From Planctomycetota bacterium (GTDB lineage Bacteria > Planctomycetota > Brocadiia > Brocadiales > Brocadiaceae): 40,133 bases of DNA. The stretch covers positions 1 to 40,133 of the forward strand of contig JACPHJ010000123.1 of NCBI GenBank assembly GCA_016188675.1. Direction: 5' to 3'. Below, one piece after another: positions 9,263 through 17,395 of this stretch. The first letter of the stretch is position 1, and each line of letters begins with the position of its first letter. The notes below the pieces were generated by a model. That model had not been told where the DNA came from and did not search any database. It was given only the letters and a program-made list of their open reading frames with translations. A program made the position numbers and the translations under genes.

Positions 9263-9874
9263 ATGATCTTTGATATGCCATTTGTAGAAAAACAGAATGA
9301 AGGTGCTGGTGAAGAAAAGGAAAAGCAACAAGGCGGTGATTTGATTTCCAAGTTATTAAAAACCCGTACGGTCATGGTGACAGATGAAGTTACTAAGAAA
9401 ATGGCACAGCAGATCATGACGCAGCTCTTGCTCCTTGAAGCGGAAAATAACGACGACATCAAAATGTATATCAACTCTCCGGGCGGTGATGCCGATGCAG
9501 GTTTTGCAATCTTTGATATGATGCGATTTGTCAAGCCGAAGATAAAGGCTATATGCGCAGGGGTTGCGGCCAGCGCTGCGGTGATCATTCTCCTTGGCGC
9601 AAAAAAGGAAAATCGGTTTAGCCTGTTAAATGCACGCGTTCTTATTCATCAACCTTCAACCGGTATACATGGAACTGCCGCTGATATTCAAATCGAAGCC
9701 AGCGAGATACTCAAATGCCGGGAGAAGATTAATCGGTTGATTTCTGTGGAAACGGGGCAGACTATGGAAAAGGTGGAGTCGGATACCAAGAGAAATTTCT
9801 GGATGTCTGCCGAAGAAGCGCTTAAGTACGGATTGGTCAGTAAAATTATACAGACCAGTGATGATTTAAAGTAA
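9263..9874 (+). CDS. clpP: ClpP-family serine peptidase inside the acetyl-CoA synthase cluster
   Basis: 203 residues with the ClpP/crotonase fold: MYINSPGGDADAGFAIFDMM (oxyanion-loop region), GVAASAAVIILLGAKKENRF with nucleophile S104, RVLIHQPSTG with H129, and KVESDTKRNFW with D174. The catalytic triad therefore looks complete, although AASAAV differs from the common AASMGA. Residues 11-27 are a charged Glu/Lys/Gln-rich insertion not typical of housekeeping ClpP. No ClpX or ClpA gene is nearby. It lies between acsB and acsC on the same strand, separated by about 120-150 bases on each side. It is probably a divergent second ClpP; why it is housed with acs genes is unknown, but turnover or quality control of metalloenzyme subunits is a possibility. 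Confidence 0.88.
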   Translation: MIFDMPFVEKQNEGAGEEKEKQQGGDLISKLLKTRTVMVTDEVTKKMAQQIMTQLLLLEAENNDDIKMYINSPGGDADAGFAIFDMMRFVKPKIKAICAGVAASAAVIILLGAKKENRFSLLNARVLIHQPSTGIHGTAADIQIEASEILKCREKINRLISVETGQTMEKVESDTKRNFWMSAEEALKYGLVSKIIQTSDDLK

Positions 9875-9925
9875 AAGTATAATTTTATGGTAATTGCCCA
9901 ATATCAACTGGAATGTTCCGTGTTT

Positions 9926-9983
9926 TATGGCCACCCCTTTTCCCCCTTTTTGCGAAGGAAAATGAACGGGTGGCTTTTCATTT
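9926..9983 (+). terminator. possible hairpin terminator after clpP
   Basis: GCCACCC pairs with GGGTGGC, with an inner TTTTCC/GGAAAA pairing and a large loop, and the second arm runs into TTTTCATTT. The long loop makes it weak; it may be a partial terminator separating clpP from acsC. Confidence 0.35.
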
Positions 9984-10023
9984 GATGCTGTGCAAATTTA
10001 TTTATGCGAAAGGATAGTAACGA

Positions 10024-11364
10024 ATGGCACTAACTGGACTAGATATTTATAAACTGCTTCCCAAGACAAATTGTAAAAAATGCGGGCGGCCCACATGCCT
10101 GGCATTTGCCATGCAATTAGCCCAAAAAAAGGCAAACCTGTCCGATTGTCCCGATGTGAGTGAAGAGGCAAAGAAGGTTTTGGGAGCCGCCTCTGCGCCT
10201 CCAATCAAACTGGTAACGGTAGGTACAGGAGCTAAAAAAGTGGAGGTCGGCGAAGAGAATGTATTATTCAGGCATGAAGAGAAATTTTATCATCCGACAG
10301 GCGTTGCAGTTACCATCAGCGATGATTTAAGCGATACCGAGTTTAACGAGCGTTTGAAAAAGATTAACAATCTGAAGCTTTCCAGGGTTGGTACGGAGAT
10401 CGAAATTGATCTGGTGGCAATTATCAATAAAAGTAATAATGCGAATAAATTTGCCGAAGCGGCAAAGAAGGTCAGCGGCGGTTCTCATCTGAGCATCATT
10501 TTGAGCAGTCCGTCTGTTGAAAACATGAAGGCTGCCCTGGCAACCTGTGCTGAAAAGAGGCCTTTAATTCACGGCGCAAATTCGCAGAACTGTGGGGATA
10601 TGGCTGCTCTGGCAAAGGAAAAAAACTGCCCGATGACCGTAACTGCTCCAACGCTTGAAGAACTTGCCGACCTGGCTGAATGCGCAAAGAAGGCAGGTGT
10701 AGAAGAAATTATACTGGATGTAAGCGGCAATAACCCGAAAGAGGTGCTGCAAAAACTGACAAAGATCAGACGAGCTGCATTAAAGAAAAACTTCAGGTCG
10801 CTCGGATTCCCCATGATTGCCTTTGTTTGCGATGACGACCCATTCCAGGAAATTTCTCTGGCATCTACGTATCTGGTAAAATACGCAGGTATTGTTGCAG
10901 TTAATACCTGTGAACCCTGGGGGATTATGCCGCTGCTTACCACCAGGGCAAATATATTTACCGATCCTCAAAAACCAATTCAGGTTGAACCTAAATTGTA
11001 TGCTGTGGGTGACGCCAAAGAAGATTCACCCGTCTTATTTACAACAAACTTTTCGCTTACCTATTATACCGTTGAAGGTGAGGTTGAGGGAAGCCGGATT
11101 CCCGCATATATATTGTCTGTGGATACCGGCGGGACGTCGGTGTTGACGGCTTATTCGGGCGATAAACTAAACGACAAGGTTGTTGCCAAAGCAATGGCAG
11201 ACGCCCAGGTGGAAACGAAAGTAAAACATAGAAAACTGATCATACCGGGGCTTGTGGCCGTAATGTCCGGTAAGTTGCAGGAAACCCTTGGCTGGGAAAT
11301 ATTAGTCGGACCCAGAGAAGCATCAGGGATTCCTTCCTACCTAAAGACCGTGTGGAAGGCTTAA
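10024..11364 (+). CDS. acsC: corrinoid iron-sulfur protein large (gamma) subunit
   Basis: 446 residues, the same size as the Moorella subunit. The N-terminal domain binds a low-potential [4Fe-4S] cluster through C17, C20, C25 and C42 (PKTNCKKCGRPTCLAFAM ... DCPD). A TIM barrel follows, and the C-terminal domain (VDTGGTSVLTAYSGDKL, LIIPGLVAVMSGKLQETLGW) binds the cobamide. With AcsD it carries the methyl group from AcsE to AcsB. The cluster reduces inactive Co(II). Sixty bases separate it from the RACo-type gene that reactivates it. Confidence 0.96.
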   Translation: MALTGLDIYKLLPKTNCKKCGRPTCLAFAMQLAQKKANLSDCPDVSEEAKKVLGAASAPPIKLVTVGTGAKKVEVGEENVLFRHEEKFYHPTGVAVTISDDLSDTEFNERLKKINNLKLSRVGTEIEIDLVAIINKSNNANKFAEAAKKVSGGSHLSIILSSPSVENMKAALATCAEKRPLIHGANSQNCGDMAALAKEKNCPMTVTAPTLEELADLAECAKKAGVEEIILDVSGNNPKEVLQKLTKIRRAALKKNFRSLGFPMIAFVCDDDPFQEISLASTYLVKYAGIVAVNTCEPWGIMPLLTTRANIFTDPQKPIQVEPKLYAVGDAKEDSPVLFTTNFSLTYYTVEGEVEGSRIPAYILSVDTGGTSVLTAYSGDKLNDKVVAKAMADAQVETKVKHRKLIIPGLVAVMSGKLQETLGWEILVGPREASGIPSYLKTVWKA

Positions 11365-11424
11365 TGATAAGTTTTCAGTTGTTAGTTTTTGGCGATCGAA
11401 GGTAATCAAATCTTATAGATAATA

Positions 11425-13356
11425 ATGGAAAATTCGCATTATAAAGTACATTTTTCCCCAGGCGACGTTACCGTAGAAATCGAAAAAGGTAAAACCATCC
11501 TGAATGCATCAAGGATGGGAGATTTATTTATCAATGCCCTGTGTGGCGGTGACGGCACCTGCGGTAAATGTAAAGTAATTCTCAGCGGCGGTAAAGTAGA
11601 AAGCCTCCCCACGACTCATATTACAGAAGCTGAAGCCAGGAAGAAATATGTCCTTGCATGCAGGACAAAGGTAATGGGCGACCTGGAGGTCTTAATACCC
11701 GAAGAATCCAAACTTGATAAAAGCCAAATCCTTGTCGGTGATTTTCCCCAATTCCCGGGTTCACTGGCAGCGGTGAGTTTAGGCGCAGAGCAGTTTGCAC
11801 AGGATCCGTTAGTCTCCAGGATATATCTGGAGTTGTCGCCTCCAAACATGGATGACAGTATGGCAGATTATGAAAGACTCTGCCAGGGCATAATGGTTAA
11901 GACCGGCATTCCGTTGGAAAAACTAACGACAAATTTTACCGCCTTAAAACATTTACCCGCTATCCTGAGAGACAGCAAGTGGAAGGTTACTGCGACCATT
12001 GGTTATCGCGGTTCTACGGTGGAAATCCTGGAAGTACAACCGGGGGATGTTAGTGCGAATAATTATGGCGTTGCGGTGGATGTGGGCACTACCACCGTTG
12101 TGGCCCATCTCCTTAATCTGTCTACCGCAGAGACTATTGATATTGAGGCTACCTATAATTCACAGATTAAGTACGGTGATGACTATATTCAAAGGATTAT
12201 CTATGCAGAGCAGCATGATGCAATGGAAATTATGCAGGAGGTGTTGACAGAAGATGTTAATTATCTGATATCCACCCTTGTAAAAAGAAACAAATTAAGT
12301 ATCCACGATATTAACTCGGTTGTTTGTGCGGGTAATACGGTGATGACACATTTCCTGCTGGGTTTAGACCCGATAAATATACGAAAAGAGCCGTATCTTC
12401 CAACCGCAAGTTTTGTACCGCCTCTGAGAGCGGATGTGGTTGGGATAAAAATTAATAAGTACGGATTGCTTTACACACTGCCGTGTGTTGGGGCGTATGT
12501 GGGAGGAGATATTTCTTCCGGCGTTTTGGCCGTCCGTTTGGACAAGGCTGAGGCGTTGTCGCTTCTTATTGATATTGGTACAAATGGGGAGATTGTCCTG
12601 GGAAATAAGGACTGGATGGTTTGCTGTTCCGCATCTGCGGGTCCTTCCTTCGAAGGCAGCGGCATTTCCTGCGGTATGCGCGCGGCAAAAGGCGCTATAG
12701 AGAAGGTTAATATTGTAAAGAATTATGATGTTATTTGTAAAACAATTGGCGATGCCCCTCCGGGCGGAATATGCGGTTCCGGGTTGCTGGATTGCCTTGC
12801 AAATCTGGTCAGGAGCGGAGTTATTGACAGGACTGGAAATTTTCAGAAAGGAATAGATACAGACCGTTTGAGAAAGACGGACGATGGATATGAGTTTATT
12901 CTTGTCCACAAGGATGAAACGGCCGCGAAAAAGGACATTGTAATTACTCAGGCGGATATTCAAAACCTTATACGCTCAAAGGCGGCTATTTATTCGGCAA
13001 TTTCCACGCTGCTTGAATCCATGAATATGAACGTAGCGGATATCGAGCAGGTATACCTTGCAGGCGGTTTTGGCAATTATCTGGATATACGAAGCGCTAT
13101 AACGATAGGAATGCTTCCTGATATTTCTGTCTCAAAAGTTCAATTTGTAGGGAACACCTCCGTAATTGGCGCTAAGATGTCCCTCTTTTCCAAGGATGCT
13201 TATGAAGTTGCCAGGACGATTGCATCAAAGATGACATACTTCGATCTGATGTGTAACAATAAGTATATGGAAGAATACGTTTCGGCGAACTTTTTACCCC
13301 ATACTAATATTGAAAAATTTCCGTCAGTTGCGGATGAGTTGTTGGTAAGAAGTTGA
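11425..13356 (+). CDS. acsV: RACo-type reductive activator of the corrinoid protein (2Fe-2S ferredoxin plus ASKHA ATPase domain)
   Basis: 643 residues. The N-terminal plant-type [2Fe-2S] ferredoxin uses C40, C46, C49 and C79 (CGGDGTCGKCK ... ACRT). A linker and middle domain follow, then the ASKHA-type ATPase domain: VAVDVGTTTVVAHLL, NSQIKYGDDYIQR, LIDIGTNGEIVLGN, SAGPSFEGSGISCGMRAAKG, GGICGSGLLDCLANLV and YLAGGFGNYLDIRSAITIG. Such proteins bind the Co(II) corrinoid protein and use ATP to lift one electron to regenerate Co(I). The ATG at 11425 is the only start that preserves the ferredoxin fold. Placement between acsC and acsD agrees with the role. Confidence 0.93.
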   Translation: MENSHYKVHFSPGDVTVEIEKGKTILNASRMGDLFINALCGGDGTCGKCKVILSGGKVESLPTTHITEAEARKKYVLACRTKVMGDLEVLIPEESKLDKSQILVGDFPQFPGSLAAVSLGAEQFAQDPLVSRIYLELSPPNMDDSMADYERLCQGIMVKTGIPLEKLTTNFTALKHLPAILRDSKWKVTATIGYRGSTVEILEVQPGDVSANNYGVAVDVGTTTVVAHLLNLSTAETIDIEATYNSQIKYGDDYIQRIIYAEQHDAMEIMQEVLTEDVNYLISTLVKRNKLSIHDINSVVCAGNTVMTHFLLGLDPINIRKEPYLPTASFVPPLRADVVGIKINKYGLLYTLPCVGAYVGGDISSGVLAVRLDKAEALSLLIDIGTNGEIVLGNKDWMVCCSASAGPSFEGSGISCGMRAAKGAIEKVNIVKNYDVICKTIGDAPPGGICGSGLLDCLANLVRSGVIDRTGNFQKGIDTDRLRKTDDGYEFILVHKDETAAKKDIVITQADIQNLIRSKAAIYSAISTLLESMNMNVADIEQVYLAGGFGNYLDIRSAITIGMLPDISVSKVQFVGNTSVIGAKMSLFSKDAYEVARTIASKMTYFDLMCNNKYMEEYVSANFLPHTNIEKFPSVADELLVRS

Positions 13357-13360
13357 TTAA

Positions 13361-13422
13361 GTGACATGTGACGAGTGTCGTGTGACGAGAAAAAACGTCA
13401 CCTGTCACTTGTCACACGCCAC
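13361..13422. repeat. imperfect inverted repeat built from GTGACGAGTG-like units
   Basis: GTGACATGTGACGAGTGTCG and its continuation to 13387 fold back, across an A-rich loop, onto CGTCACCTGTCACTTGTCAC from 13396. Roughly 80% of positions pair over about 26 bases with one offset. There is no T-tract, so it looks like a dispersed intergenic repeat and not a terminator. Confidence 0.6.
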
Positions 13423-13458
13423 ATTTATTTGACTTGGTTGTGTTAGAGGTAATTTTCT

Positions 13459-14250
13459 ATGGCATTTAATATTGCAGTAGCCGGAAAGGGTGGAACGGGG
13501 AAATCAACCCTTTCGGCGCTTATTATCCGATATATTACCGAAGAGCTTGGTAAACCGGTATCCGCTGTGGATGCCGATCCCAATGCTTCTTTGGGTGCAT
13601 TGCTCGGATTGCATGTGCAGAGTACCATTGCCGATATACGTGAGGACATCGTAGAAAAGAAGGTGGATTTTTCCGGCATGTCCAAGGACAGATACATTGA
13701 ATATTCTATCGAGGAGTCTATTATTGAGAAAGACAAATACGATCTTCTCACGATGGGCAGACCTGAAGGCCCTAAGTGCTATTGCTACGTGAACAACCTC
13801 CTCCGTAAATATCTGGATAAGGTAGGGACTACCTATCCTTTCATTGTGACGGACAATGAGGCAGGGATGGAACACCTGTCCCGCAGGACAACGAATAACG
13901 TGGATTTATTAATGATTGTAAGCGAACCAACGATTGTAGGCGCATTGACAATGCAGCGGATCCTTAAATTAGCCGATTCGCTTCCGATTACGATTAAGCA
14001 AAAGCTGTGTATTTTAAACCGTGTGCCCAAAGACGGTATCCACGAAAATCTTCAGCAAAAGTTAGATAGTCTGGGAGTGGAAATATCCGCCATATTTCCG
14101 TTCGATCAGGAAATATATGATACAGCGGCATGTGGAGCTTCTATATTTGAGATTTCCCGTCAGAATGAATTGTATCGAAAACTGGGTGTGTTTTTACAGA
14201 AGCATTTACCTGCAAGTATGCTTACAAAGACTGCGGCGAGTGGTGTTTAA
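13459..14250 (+). CDS. acsF: AcsF/CooC-type nickel-insertion ATPase
   Basis: 263 residues. MAFNIAVAGKGGTGKSTLSA has the deviant Walker A (GKGGTGKST). AVDADPNASLGALLG is the switch region; GRPEGPKCYCYVNNLLR carries the CxC metal-binding pair; IVTDNEAGMEHLSRRT is the Walker B/switch II. It is a paralogue of the CooC at 4027 but belongs to the group with a CYC pair and a Lys-Ser P-loop, encoded beside acsC/acsD in acetogens and linked to acetyl-CoA synthase activation. Assignment as AcsF and not a second CooC rests on position and on these motifs. Confidence 0.88.
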   Translation: MAFNIAVAGKGGTGKSTLSALIIRYITEELGKPVSAVDADPNASLGALLGLHVQSTIADIREDIVEKKVDFSGMSKDRYIEYSIEESIIEKDKYDLLTMGRPEGPKCYCYVNNLLRKYLDKVGTTYPFIVTDNEAGMEHLSRRTTNNVDLLMIVSEPTIVGALTMQRILKLADSLPITIKQKLCILNRVPKDGIHENLQQKLDSLGVEISAIFPFDQEIYDTAACGASIFEISRQNELYRKLGVFLQKHLPASMLTKTAASGV

Positions 14251-14315
14251 AGTAACTCAGATTTTTTGTATTAATATAGTTTCTTGAAAAAAGTCATACG
14301 TGGTTTGTGTCTATA

Positions 14316-14344
14316 GTGGGGGCAGGTTTGAAACCTGCCTCTAC
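14316..14344. repeat. CAGGTTTGAAACCTG-family palindrome, copy 2
   Basis: Same 29-base layout as the copy at 598, with slightly mismatched outer arms (GTGGGGG against CCTCTAC). Confidence 0.8.
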
Positions 14345-14357
14345 ACAGGCGTATACG

Positions 14358-14407
14358 GATGGGTCAAGCTTGCCCTGAGCTTGTCGAATGGGCGAAGCGA
14401 ACCCATC
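14358..14407. repeat. dispersed-type repeat bounded by GATGGGT/ACCCATC
   Basis: A 50-base unit with 7-bp inverted ends contains GCCCTGAGCTTGTCGAA, a motif I associate with intergenic repeats of many environmental genomes. It directly follows the previous palindrome, ahead of acsD. Confidence 0.5.
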
Positions 14408-14461
14408 ACTGATTTCTGTGATTAGTTTTAGAAATAAAATGTGTTGGGAGATTGAGTTATT

Positions 14462-15421
14462 ATGGAAATACCTAATGTAGCCGACAAGTGGTCTAGTGGT
14501 GTGAATGAAATCACCCTCGGCGCCACAAGTGACAAAGGTGGTACTCGAACAAAGACGATTACCATCGGTGGTTCAAAAAGCGTCCCTTTTATGGATTTTG
14601 AGGGCAATCCTGGTCATAAGCCAGTGGTTGCGATGGACGTTTATGACGTGCCGCCCGAAGACTGGCCTGAGACCCTGAGCAAGCCTTTTGCTGATGTAAT
14701 TAATGACCCTGCACAGTGGGCTAAGAAATGTGTTGAGCAGTACGGGGCGGACATGATATGCCTCAAGCTGGACGGAATTCATCCTGACAAAGGCAATAAG
14801 AGCGCGGAACAGGCGGTAAAAACAGTAAAATCCGTCCTTGCCGCAGTGGGTGTGCCCTTGATAATTTGGGGTTGTGAGCACGACGAAAAGGATAACGAGG
14901 TAATGCCCAAGGTAAGCCAGGCCGCTAAGGGAGAAAACTGCCTGATGGGGATTGTATCTCAGAATAGTTACAAAACACTTACTGCAACGTGTCTGGCAGA
15001 CGGGCACTCCCTTATTACCATGGCGCCCGTGGATATTAATATCGGGAAGCAGATTAATATTCTTGTGTCTGAGATGGATTTTCCACTAAACAGAATCGTA
15101 ATGTTCCAGTCAACCGGGGCGCTTGGTTATGGCCTTGAGTATACATACTCTATTCAGGAACGCGAACGACTCGCGGCGCTTACCGGAGATAAAATGATGG
15201 CCATGCCGGTAATCTGCGACGTTGGGCGTGAGGCATGGCGCGCCAAAGAGTCTAAATCAGGCGATAGTGATGCGCCGCAGTGGGGTCCAAGGGATGAGAG
15301 GGGACCAATGTGGGAGACCATCACAGCCGTTAGTCTTTTACAGTCGGGTGTTGACATAATTCGTATGCAGCATCCAAAGGCGGTTGCTGCGGTAAAAAAG
15401 TGTATTGATCGTTTATATTAA
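14462..15421 (+). CDS. acsD: corrinoid iron-sulfur protein small (delta) subunit
   Basis: 319 residues. The TIM-barrel partner of AcsC: an N-terminal extension (WSSGVNEITLGATSDKGGTR), barrel strands VVAMDVYDVPPEDW, GADMICLKLDGIHPD, VPLIIWGCEHDEKDN and IVMFQSTGALGYGLEYTYS, and the C-terminal GVDIIRMQHPKAVAAVK. It holds the cobamide between the two subunits and docks the methyltransferase. There is no Fe-S motif, as expected. GGGAGA stands 14 bases before the ATG. The 211-base gap upstream is filled by two repeats, so the operon is interrupted by repeat sequence but not by another gene. Confidence 0.95.
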   Translation: MEIPNVADKWSSGVNEITLGATSDKGGTRTKTITIGGSKSVPFMDFEGNPGHKPVVAMDVYDVPPEDWPETLSKPFADVINDPAQWAKKCVEQYGADMICLKLDGIHPDKGNKSAEQAVKTVKSVLAAVGVPLIIWGCEHDEKDNEVMPKVSQAAKGENCLMGIVSQNSYKTLTATCLADGHSLITMAPVDINIGKQINILVSEMDFPLNRIVMFQSTGALGYGLEYTYSIQERERLAALTGDKMMAMPVICDVGREAWRAKESKSGDSDAPQWGPRDERGPMWETITAVSLLQSGVDIIRMQHPKAVAAVKKCIDRLY

Positions 15422-15433
15422 AAAACGTGATAG

Positions 15434-15568
15434 TTCACCGCAAAGACGCAAAGGACGCAGAGAAAGCCGTTAGTTGTGGGTTGTAGATTTAGGCTATGCT
15501 TACAACTGTTGACTTGCAACTTTCAACTGATTTGAAACTATGCGCTCTTTGCGCCTTTGCGGTGAGCT
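15434..15568. repeat. paired TTCACCGCAAAGACGCAAAG repeats in inverted orientation
   Basis: TTCACCGCAAAGACGCAAAG (15434-15453), continuing to 15465, faces an inverted copy ending at 15568 (TTTGCGCCTTTGCGGTGA). The pair bounds about 135 bases between acsD and acsE. Related copies lie at 16421-16455 and 21583-21650, so this is a dispersed small repeat or non-autonomous element. Confidence 0.7.
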
Positions 15569-15607
15569 GATCTGTTACAATTTTTAAAAAGAAAGGGTAA
15601 ACATACG

Positions 15608-16393
15608 ATGATATCTATAGCAGAACGCATCAACGGTATGTTTAAAGACGTACGAGAGGCTATAAAGAACAAGGATCCAAAGGTTATAAGAGAACTTGCC
15701 ATAAAACAGACGGAGGCAGGGGCGAGCTTTCTGGACGTGAATGTGGGCACAGCAACGGCAGACCCAGTCGGGGCAATGAAATGGCTGGTTGAAGTGATTC
15801 AGGATACTGTAAAGACGCCGATTGCTATAGACAGCCAGAAATTTGATGTAGTGAAGGCAGGCTTATCGGTAATTAAGAACGAGGTCTTGATCAATTCTTC
15901 CAAAGGCGATCCGGAAGAACTGGATAAATTCATGTCTATTGCCAAAGATTATAATGCGTCGCTGATATGCCTTACGATGGATAAATGCGGTATCCCGCAG
16001 GACGTTGAACGCCGCATGGAGATTGCCATGAAGATTGTGGAAAAGGCGGTGGAGCATGAATATGAATTGTCAAAAGTATATATTGACCCGGTGCTCTTCC
16101 CCATTAATGTTGACCAGAAGCAGCCCGCGCTCATGTTTGACATCTTCAATCAGATTAAAATGATCTCCGACCCGCCGCCGCACAGAAACGTTGGATTGAG
16201 CAATTTCTCACAGGGAACGAAAGAGAAAAGGCTTTTGGCTAGGATATTCCTGACGATGGGGATTTCGTACGGTTTGGATGCCGCTGTAATGGACGTGCTT
16301 GACAAGGACTTGATGGACGCCGCGATAACCGCAGAAATCATCATGAATCAGCATGTGTACAGTGATTCCTACCTCACGGCATGCAGAAAATAA
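15608..16393 (+). CDS. acsE: methyl-tetrahydrofolate:corrinoid iron-sulfur protein methyltransferase
   Basis: 261 residues, complete. It transfers the N5-methyl group of methyl-H4folate to the Co(I) corrinoid of AcsCD, joining the methyl and carbonyl branches. Residue numbering is the same as in the Moorella MeTr: D75 (AIDSQKF), N96 (VLINSSKG), D160 (VYIDPVLFP) and N199 (VGLSNFSQG), all placed in the pterin-binding barrel; FLDVNVGTA is the conserved N-terminal strand. AAAGAAAGGG precedes the ATG. It is the last gene of the acetyl-CoA synthase cluster here; no formyl-, methenyl- or methylene-H4folate genes are in the window. Confidence 0.96.
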   Translation: MISIAERINGMFKDVREAIKNKDPKVIRELAIKQTEAGASFLDVNVGTATADPVGAMKWLVEVIQDTVKTPIAIDSQKFDVVKAGLSVIKNEVLINSSKGDPEELDKFMSIAKDYNASLICLTMDKCGIPQDVERRMEIAMKIVEKAVEHEYELSKVYIDPVLFPINVDQKQPALMFDIFNQIKMISDPPPHRNVGLSNFSQGTKEKRLLARIFLTMGISYGLDAAVMDVLDKDLMDAAITAEIIMNQHVYSDSYLTACRK

Positions 16394-16420
16394 TGTATTC
16401 GTTTTTACTTTAAGAATTGT

Positions 16421-16455
16421 TTTCTCTGCGCACTTTGCGCCTCTGCGGTGAAAAG
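16421..16455 (-). repeat. solo copy of the TTCACCGCAGAGGCGCAAAG repeat
   Basis: On the minus strand it reads TTCACCGCAGAGGCGCAAAG followed by a GCGCAGAGAAA end, the same family as 15434-15568 and 21583-21650. Confidence 0.7.
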
Positions 16456-16525
16456 AGGTATTTTCAATAAGGCACGGTTTAAAATCGTTGAATTAATGAA
16501 CACAAACTATCGCTATGTATGGGGA

Positions 16526-16828
16526 TTACACGACTTCCGTTAATGGACGTACTTCTTGAGCTACCTGTTCGGATAAGGCATCTTCAGCAGCATCCATATC
16601 ATAGCGACTTTGTAGATTTATCCAATAGCGGGGGTTCTGGCTAAAATAGCGACCTAGACGCAAGGCAAGCTCTGCCGTTACAGGACGTTTACCATTTACA
16701 ACATGATTGATTCTCATGGCTGGTATACCCAAATCCCGTGCGAGTCGGTATTGTGATATTTTCAACTCGCCGAGTAATTCTTTAAGATACAACCCTGGAT
16801 GCACAGGTTCAATACAATGCTTGGTCAT
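16526..16828 (-). CDS. higA: HigA-type antitoxin, XRE family
   Basis: 100 residues from the ATG at 16828, preceded by AAGGAGTTACGT; a longer frame upstream exists but lacks a ribosome site and would overlap the toxin. IEPVHPGLYLKELLGELKIS then QYRLARDLGIPAMRINHVVN is the HigA/VapI helix-turn-helix, followed by RPVTAELALRLGRYF and NPRYWINLQSRYD. Such antitoxins neutralise HigB and repress their own promoter. It lies ten bases after the toxin gene, in the toxin-first order characteristic of higBA. Confidence 0.92.
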   Translation of the reverse strand: MTKHCIEPVHPGLYLKELLGELKISQYRLARDLGIPAMRINHVVNGKRPVTAELALRLGRYFSQNPRYWINLQSRYDMDAAEDALSEQVAQEVRPLTEVV

Positions 16829-16838
16829 ACGTAACTCC

Positions 16839-17120
16839 TTAGTGGTAATCAACGATTTCGACTTGTTCTGCGTTGCTGTTACGCCATTCAAAACAGATAC
16901 GCCACCTCTCGTTGATGCGGATGCTATGTTGCCCTTTACGTTCTCCCTTCAAGGACTCAAGTCGGTTTGACGGTGGCAAATGTAAATCTTCAAGCTGAAC
17001 TACCGCATCAATCGCGTTAAGCTTTATAAATGCGCGTACCTGAATATCGCGTGGAAACTTCCTGGAAAATTTCCTATGAAATATCCTCTCGGTTTCACGG
17101 CAACGAAACGACTTAATCAT
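16839..17120 (-). CDS. higB: HigB-type ribosome-dependent mRNA interferase toxin
   Basis: 93 residues from the ATG at 17120: MIKSFRCRETERIFHRKFSR, then RAFIKLNAIDAVVQLEDLHL, and the RelE-fold end KGQHSIRINERWRICFEWRN. The terminal ERWRICF and DYH residues are the catalytic or structural positions of the HigB/RelE family, which cleaves mRNA on the ribosome. The 52 codons before this ATG are open but do not resemble the family; the shorter start also falls at the predicted transcription start of a good promoter, suggesting a leaderless mRNA. Confidence 0.9.
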   Translation of the reverse strand: MIKSFRCRETERIFHRKFSRKFPRDIQVRAFIKLNAIDAVVQLEDLHLPPSNRLESLKGERKGQHSIRINERWRICFEWRNSNAEQVEIVDYH

Positions 17121-17127
17121 TAAACCG

Positions 17128-17156
17128 ATAATAAACATTATGTTTACTATCGTCAA
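17128..17156 (-). promoter_or_regulatory. higBA promoter with embedded operator
   Basis: On the minus strand TTGACG (17151-17156) and TATTAT (17128-17133) are exactly 17 bases apart. A perfect 15-base palindrome (TAAACAT-T-ATGTTTA, 17132-17146) fills the spacer, the expected place for HigA autorepression. Transcription should begin near 17121, next to the higB ATG. Confidence 0.7.
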
Positions 17157-17395
17157 GGAGAAAATTGTTTGAAAAGTTGAAAGACAGAAAAAGTATCCGG
17201 TCTTTAATTTTCCGTGTTTTCCAAATTCTATGATTTTTGCATTGTTAACCCCAATACATGATACTTGCATTCCCACATGGTATGTGCTAAACTCTCACTC
17301 TCGTTCTCGGTTCCTTTCTTGTGTATTGGCCGCGTAAATAAATTTTTCTCCCTTCTTTAGTGTGAGGGGGGGAGGTGAGGATAAGAATTTTTCCG

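Noticed and set aside
12364-12963. 199-codon minus-strand ORF inside the RACo-type gene
   Set aside because: Antisense shadow of a well-supported gene; Asn/Ile/Ser-rich and without domain features.
16670-16690. Further GTAAACG-like site inside higA
   Set aside because: It ends in GTAAC and not TTAC, lies within coding sequence and is far from the regulated genes.
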